The position numbers and the translations under genes are program-made. This document shows positions 59,990 to 64,000 of a stretch of DNA of 64,000 nt, piece by piece (positions within the stretch are counted from its first letter, which is position 1; every line of letters starts with the position of its first letter). The notes beneath the pieces were generated by a model. It made no database searches, was not told where the DNA came from, and saw only the letters and a program-made list of their open reading frames with translations. The stretch comes from UBA668 sp041394605 (lineage in GTDB: Bacteria > Actinomycetota > Acidimicrobiia > Acidimicrobiales > Ilumatobacteraceae): contig JAWKHX010000009.1 of the NCBI GenBank assembly GCA_041394605.1, forward strand, positions 124,001 through 188,000, written 5' to 3'.

Positions 59990-60040
59990 TTCGAAGGCGG
60001 CCATCGCAGCCACTGGTGGCTCGTCGCCACCGTCCGCTGA
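59990..60040 (+). repeat. Right copy of 51-bp direct repeat (island boundary)
   Basis: Copy of the methyltransferase 3' end (46600-46650) with one difference at 60000. Only the last 16 codons are present. It begins 5 bp after the ISL3 right end and ends 15 bp before the toxin-antitoxin operator. Confidence 0.9.
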
Positions 60041-60047
60041 ACACGCC

Positions 60048-60082
60048 TTCCGACGGTGTATCAGATCCGATACACTCTCGGC
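60048..60082 (+). promoter_or_regulatory. Promoter and operator of the XRE/NTase pair
   Basis: Perfect inverted repeat GTGTATC-AGATCC-GATACAC (60056-60075) overlaps the putative -10 box TACACT (60071-60076). TTCCGA (60048-60053) is a weak -35 with a 17-bp spacer. The -10 is 6 nt from the ATG at 60083, so the mRNA is probably leaderless. This layout is typical of autorepression by an antitoxin. Confidence 0.7.
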
Positions 60083-60574
60083 ATGACCTCAGGTGAACTC
60101 ATCAGTGAACGACGCGAGAAGTTGGGCCTCACTCAGGGCCAGCTCGCCGAACGCGCTGCGACATCTCGTGAGCGGATCAACTCCTACGAACGCGGCAGGG
60201 TTCATCCCACCACCGACACGTTGGAGCGCGTGCTGGCTGCGATGGAGTGCGAACTGGCGGTTGTCACTCAGCTGACCTACGAGGAACGTCGCTCGCTCGC
60301 CGTCAGCGAGGCGGTCGCTCAGCGGCTCGTCGAGGAGCCCGACCGGGTGATCGGGCAGGCGCGTCGCAATCTCGCCCGAATGCGCGCGGCCGCGAGCCAC
60401 GAACATACCTGGATCGACCTCTGGGAGAAGTTGATCGACCTCGGGCCCGCGAGCGTCGCCGCCGTGCTGGTCTCGAAGGACCAGCTGGCACGGGACCTCC
60501 GTCAGGGCTCGCCGTTCGCAGGTGTGCTCACGGACGCGGAGCGCATCGCGGCGGTGGGTGAGGTCCGCCGTTGA
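60083..60574 (+). CDS. XRE-family antitoxin-like regulator
   Basis: A 163-aa protein. N-terminal XRE helix-turn-helix (LISERREKLGLTQGQLAERAATSRERINSYERGRVHPTTDTLERVLAAM, residues 5-55) and a C-terminal helical region including ARMRAAASHEHTWIDLWEKLIDLG. Overlaps the following nucleotidyltransferase gene by 4 bp. Pairing with an NTase-like toxin is known for MenAT/AbiE-like systems. Likely the antitoxin and autorepressor. Confidence 0.8.
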   Translation: MTSGELISERREKLGLTQGQLAERAATSRERINSYERGRVHPTTDTLERVLAAMECELAVVTQLTYEERRSLAVSEAVAQRLVEEPDRVIGQARRNLARMRAAASHEHTWIDLWEKLIDLGPASVAAVLVSKDQLARDLRQGSPFAGVLTDAERIAAVGEVRR

Positions 60575-61245
60575 GATTGGATGAGTTCCATCACGCCATC
60601 CGGGCGGCGCGCGACGTGCTCACGCAGCAAGGTGGCAGTGGAGCGCTGGTCGTGATGGGCTCGCAGTCGATCCTGGCGGCATTCCCACCGGCGGCGCTTG
60701 ATTCCCGCCTTCTGATGTCGGCGGAGGTTGATGTCATGCCCGTCGCGGCGGAAGCGAACGAGGTCGAGCGTCTGTCGGACTACCTCCACGGCGCACTCGG
60801 GCAGGACTCGTACTTCCAAGAGACGCACGGTTTCCACGTCGATGGCATCTCCATCGAGACGTCGGTCTTGCCCAACGGCTGGGTGGACCGTCTCGTACCC
60901 GAGATCGATCCCGCCTCCGGGGCAGTTGGGTGGTGTCTCGATCCTCATGACCTTGCCGTCGCGAAGCTCATCGCCGGGCGACCGAAGGACGTGGACTTCG
61001 TTGCAGTCCTGGTGGAAACGCGGTTGGTGGACTCCGTGGTCATCCGAAACCGCTTGCTGCTCATCGAGGACGATCGACGTCGACTTGCTCTCGCCCGCAT
61101 CGACGCGCTGTCACCGCGAGGCCTGCCGGAAGCCGACCGTGTTGCCTGGAGCCGACGTCGTGAACACGCGCTCCGTGATCGCCGGTCAAAGGTGGACGAG
61201 CCGTCACCTGCGGACGTCCTTCGGGCGTTGCTCGCCGCCGACTGA
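60571..61245 (+). CDS. Nucleotidyltransferase-like toxin (DUF6036/AbiEii-like)
   Basis: A 224-aa protein from TTG 60571, overlapping the antitoxin stop. Nucleotidyltransferase features: LVVMGSQSILAAFPP (Gly-Ser helix) and SAEVDVMP (acidic residues), followed by LDPHDLAVAKLIAGRPKDVDFVAVLVE, which occurs in DUF6036/AbiEii-like proteins. The two-gene unit is a toxin-antitoxin candidate. The EVDVM site has one clear Asp plus Glu in place of the usual DxD, so catalytic activity needs testing. Confidence 0.72.
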   Translation: MRLDEFHHAIRAARDVLTQQGGSGALVVMGSQSILAAFPPAALDSRLLMSAEVDVMPVAAEANEVERLSDYLHGALGQDSYFQETHGFHVDGISIETSVLPNGWVDRLVPEIDPASGAVGWCLDPHDLAVAKLIAGRPKDVDFVAVLVETRLVDSVVIRNRLLLIEDDRRRLALARIDALSPRGLPEADRVAWSRRREHALRDRRSKVDEPSPADVLRALLAAD

Positions 61246-61357
61246 GCCGGTCGAACGCGTTCGACATGCGCGGCCGGCGAACCCGTCACCCCTCACCTAT
61301 TAGGGTGTGGCGACCCGCCGGTGGGTCGCCCGACTCACCCCGAGCCCCCGGACCCGT

Positions 61358-63178
61358 GTGCACGAAACTGCCATCCTCGTCATCGCCGGCGTGCTCGTCG
61401 GAGGAGTCATCGCCCAGTGGCTCGGCTGGCGGTTGCGGGTGCCTGCGATCGTCTTCCTCCTCGCCGGCGGGCTGATCGCCGGGCCGTTCACCGGCGCGCT
61501 GGACCCGGACGACACGTTCGGCGAGCTCCTCTTCCCGGCCGTGTCCGTCGCCGTCGCGGTCATCCTCTTCGAGGGTGCGCTTGGTCTCGGCTGGCGGGGC
61601 GTGAAGGTGGCCGGGCGGACGGTGTGGATGCTGCTCACCGTCGGGGCGTTTACCACGCTGGTGCTGACGATGCTGGCCGGTCGGCTGCTGCTGGACATCA
61701 GCTGGGACCTGGCTGTGCTCCTTGCCTGTGTGCTGGTGGTCACCGGCCCGACCGTCATCGGGCCGATCGTGCGGTCCATCGGCCTGCACGGCCGCCTGGC
61801 TGCCGTGCTGGAAGCCGAGGGCACGCTGATCGACCCGATCGGCGCGATCCTCACCGTCCTCGTCTTCCAGGCGGCATTCGAGTCCGGCGACGGAGGCTCG
61901 GTGGTCACCGACCTGCTGGAGACGTTGGGCGTGGGTGCCGCCATCGGCGTGGTCGCCGCCGCCGTCCTCTTCATCGCGCTGCGCCGGTTCCTCATCCCCG
62001 ACCAGCTCCACAACGTCACCACGCTCGCGGTGGTCATCGGGGCGTTCGCACTCAGCAGCGAGATCCGCGCCGAGTCCGGCCTGGTCGCCGTCACCGTGAT
62101 GGGCATCTCGCTGGCCAGCCAGACCAGGGTGTCCGTGCGTCACGTGCTGGAGTTCAACGAGACGCTGCGGATCATCTTCATCTCCGGCCTGTTCGTGCTG
62201 CTCGGTGCCCGCATCGAACTGGACACGCTGCGCGAGCTGGAGTGGCGCAACATCGCCTTCCTGGTGGCGCTCGTGCTGTTGGTCCGGCCGGTCAGCGTGT
62301 TCCTGTCCACGCTGGGGTCGCAGCTCGGCCGGCGGGAGCGGGTGTTCCTCGCGCTCACTGCGCCCCGCGGCATCGTGGCCGCCGCCATCGCCTCGATCTT
62401 CTCGCTGCGCCTGGCGGAGGCGGGGGTGAAGGACTCCCAGCAGCTCGTGTCCGCCACCTTCACGGTGATCGCCGGCACCGTCCTGCTCTCCGGTCTGGGC
62501 AGCAAGGCGCTCGGCCGTCGGCTGGGCCTGCTGAGCGAGCCGCCGCGGACGATCGTGGTCCTCGGTGCCAACGAGCTGGCCATCGCGTTCGCCGGTGCGC
62601 TGGAGAAGCAGGGTGCGACGGTGAGGATGGTGGACCTCAACCGCCGGCAGTTGGCCGCGGCGCGGATGAGCGGGCTGCCGACCACCCGTGGCTCGGTGTT
62701 CTCCGACGACACGTGGGAGAAGATCGGTGTGCACCAGGCCGCCTCGTTCGTGGCCATGACCCGCAACGACGAGCTCAACGCGCTGGCCGCCCGCCATGCC
62801 GCCGCCGTGCTCGGGCGCAAGCAGGTGTTCCAGATCCCGCCGGGCAGGCCCGAGCACCGGGCATGGTGGGAGCTGCCGGCCGGGACGTTCGCCCGCCCCT
62901 TGTTCGGCCTGGAGACCACCCACGCCGCGCTGCAGGAACGGATGGAGCAGGGGTGGAAGGTCAGCACCACCAAGCTCACCGACCAGTTCGGCCCCCAGCA
63001 GCACGCCGACATGCACCCCGACGCGATCCCGCTGTTCTACGTGCACCCCAACGGCGGCATCGACCTGGCCGCCGCCGACGCCCGCTACCGGGTGCGGGTC
63101 GGCGACACCGTGGTCGCACTCACCGCGCCCAACGGCGGCTCCGACAGCAACTCACACAGCGACGACCGGAACGACTGA
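61358..63178 (+). CDS. CPA1-type cation/proton antiporter with TrkA-N domain
   Basis: A membrane antiporter of about 606 aa: 12 or more helices beginning VHETAILVIAGVLVGGVIAQWLG and including LEAEGTLIDPIGAILTVLVFQAAF (conserved Asp of the ion site), then a cytoplasmic Rossmann domain (TIVVLGANELAIAFAGALEKQGATVRMVDLNRR) and a TrkA-C-like tail. It exchanges Na+ or K+ for H+ and may sense NAD. The start could be GTG 61307 (17 residues longer); I prefer 61358 because TAGGGT at 61301-61306 could be its -10. Confidence 0.87.
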   Translation: MHETAILVIAGVLVGGVIAQWLGWRLRVPAIVFLLAGGLIAGPFTGALDPDDTFGELLFPAVSVAVAVILFEGALGLGWRGVKVAGRTVWMLLTVGAFTTLVLTMLAGRLLLDISWDLAVLLACVLVVTGPTVIGPIVRSIGLHGRLAAVLEAEGTLIDPIGAILTVLVFQAAFESGDGGSVVTDLLETLGVGAAIGVVAAAVLFIALRRFLIPDQLHNVTTLAVVIGAFALSSEIRAESGLVAVTVMGISLASQTRVSVRHVLEFNETLRIIFISGLFVLLGARIELDTLRELEWRNIAFLVALVLLVRPVSVFLSTLGSQLGRRERVFLALTAPRGIVAAAIASIFSLRLAEAGVKDSQQLVSATFTVIAGTVLLSGLGSKALGRRLGLLSEPPRTIVVLGANELAIAFAGALEKQGATVRMVDLNRRQLAAARMSGLPTTRGSVFSDDTWEKIGVHQAASFVAMTRNDELNALAARHAAAVLGRKQVFQIPPGRPEHRAWWELPAGTFARPLFGLETTHAALQERMEQGWKVSTTKLTDQFGPQQHADMHPDAIPLFYVHPNGGIDLAAADARYRVRVGDTVVALTAPNGGSDSNSHSDDRND

Positions 63179-63250
63179 CACCGTCGGGCGGGGTCGCCGG
63201 AGCGTTATTTCCCGCTCGCTCGCCGCGGCCCACCGTTAGCCTTTTCCACC

Positions 63251-64000
63251 ATGCGAGTCGGCGTCGTCGGTGCAACAGGTCAGGTCGGTGCGGTCATGCG
63301 CGCCATTCTCGAAGAGCGCAACTTCCCCGTGGAGGAGTTGCGCTTCTTCGCGTCGGCGCGGAGTGCCGGCACCACCCTTCCGTGGAAGGGCGGGGAGATC
63401 ACGGTGGAGGACGCCGCCGTGGCCGACCCCACGGGCCTCGACGTCGCCCTGTTCTCCGCCGGGGCCACGTCCTCGCGGGAGCTGGCGCCGAAGTTCGCCG
63501 CCGCCGGCGTCACCGTCATCGACAACTCGTCCGCCTGGCGGATGGACCCGGACGTGCCGCTGATCGTCAGCGAGGTCAACCCGGGCGAGGTGGCCAACGC
63601 CCGCAAGGGCATCATCGCCAACCCCAACTGCACCACGATGGCCGCGATGCCGGTGCTGAAGCCGCTGCACGACGAGGCCGGGCTGGTGCGGATGATCGCC
63701 GCCACCTACCAGGCCGTCAGTGGCGGCGGCCTGGCGGGCGTGGACGAGCTGGACAAGCAGGCCCGCGAAGTGGTGGACCAGGCCCGCGGCCTGGCCTACG
63801 ACGGCGAGGCCGTCACCTTCCCCGCCCCCACCAAGTTCGCCAAGCCGATCGCCTTCAACGTGCTGCCCTACGCCGGCAAGTACGTCGACGACGGCAGCCT
63901 GGAGACCGACGAGGAGCAGAAGCTGCGCAACGAGAGCCGCAAGATCCTCGCCATCCCGGACCTGCGGGTCAGCGGCACCTGCGTGCGGGTGCCCGTCTAC
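63251..64000 (+). CDS. asd: Aspartate-semialdehyde dehydrogenase (3' end outside window)
   Basis: 250 codons are present. NADP-binding MRVGVVGATGQVGAVMRAIL, DVALFSAGATSSRELAPKFA, IDNSSAWRMD and the catalytic cysteine in GIIANPNCTTMAAMPVLKPLH, then AVSGGGLAGVDEL. It reduces aspartyl phosphate to aspartate semialdehyde for lysine, threonine and methionine synthesis, following aspartate kinase. It is cut by the end of the window. Confidence 0.95.
   Translation, partial: MRVGVVGATGQVGAVMRAILEERNFPVEELRFFASARSAGTTLPWKGGEITVEDAAVADPTGLDVALFSAGATSSRELAPKFAAAGVTVIDNSSAWRMDPDVPLIVSEVNPGEVANARKGIIANPNCTTMAAMPVLKPLHDEAGLVRMIAATYQAVSGGGLAGVDELDKQAREVVDQARGLAYDGEAVTFPAPTKFAKPIAFNVLPYAGKYVDDGSLETDEEQKLRNESRKILAIPDLRVSGTCVRVPVY

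Noticed and set aside
1..64000. tRNA, rRNA or CRISPR features
   Set aside because: I looked for cloverleaf and TPsiC-type sequence and for repeat-spacer arrays and saw none convincing; a tRNA scan would be needed to exclude a missed tRNA.

Overview
This 64 kb window is chromosomal DNA from a high-GC, Gram-positive-type actinobacterium, most likely a member of the Acidimicrobiia. Supporting signs are very high GC, frequent GTG/TTG starts, a WhiB regulator, an actinobacterial caa3-type oxidase cluster, glnA and a GSII-type glutamine synthetase beside a GlnR-like orphan response regulator, and secreted proteins ending in VDTR/VVDVxGYF modules. The class is inferred from gene content and was not tested phylogenetically.

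Layout. 1-2969: 3' end of ctaD, then ctaE, a subunit IV gene and a CtaG-type assembly factor. 2979-4651: two-gene ABC exporter on the minus strand. 4652-4979: long imperfect inverted repeat. 4980-8992: serS, pdxH, a poly-gamma-glutamate-hydrolase-like gene, ccdA and tlpA, four of them broken by single-base frameshifts. 9165-12907: whiB, a candidate 56-aa gene, orn, a NUDIX hydrolase, an Mrp-type Fe-S ATPase and an IscA-type carrier. 12900-17545: a Tat lipoprotein with a thioredoxin-like domain, an OmpA-domain protein, a membrane coiled-coil/HhH protein and an unusually short 2Fe-2S/molybdopterin fusion. 17542-22666: RidA, a 51-aa membrane protein, a PLP decarboxylase, an 8-oxoguanine-deaminase-like amidohydrolase, a GDT1-type transporter, a DUF1269-like protein and an SGNH lipoprotein. 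22856-29505: two TetR genes with candidate operators around a nitrogen-assimilation cluster (GlnR-like regulator, glnA, GSII), plus a Tat lipoprotein. 29516-42589: a roadblock-like pair, an LCP transferase, a secreted sugar dehydrogenase, nadE, an HtrA-type protease, a two-component system, Uma2, DUF4184 and an MFS transporter. 42692-46650: an ECF sigma factor fused to a membrane-anchored propeller-like domain, lysC and a methyltransferase.

The striking part is the island between 46651 and 59989. It is bounded by a 51-bp direct repeat (50 of 51 identical) of the 3' end of the methyltransferase gene, at 46600-46650 and 59990-60040. It carries a 2240-aa secreted SpvB/YD-repeat (RHS/WapA-like) protein with a probable polymorphic toxin tip, an overlapping small membrane protein that fits an immunity protein, a complete IS3-family element, a second promoterless RHS tip sharing about 450 bp with the active gene, a lipoprotein gene, a transposase remnant and an ISL3-family element. 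The arrangement looks like a contact-toxin locus with a spare tip cassette that could be swapped in by recombination. To its right are an XRE/nucleotidyltransferase toxin-antitoxin-like pair, a cation/proton antiporter and the start of asd. lysC and asd, often adjacent in actinobacteria, are thus separated by the island and its neighbours.

Quality caution: about ten genes contain one or two single-base frame breaks, several at homopolymers and including essential serS. Most cluster between 5.5 and 13.9 kb and look like consensus errors. No rRNA, tRNA or CRISPR array was recognised.
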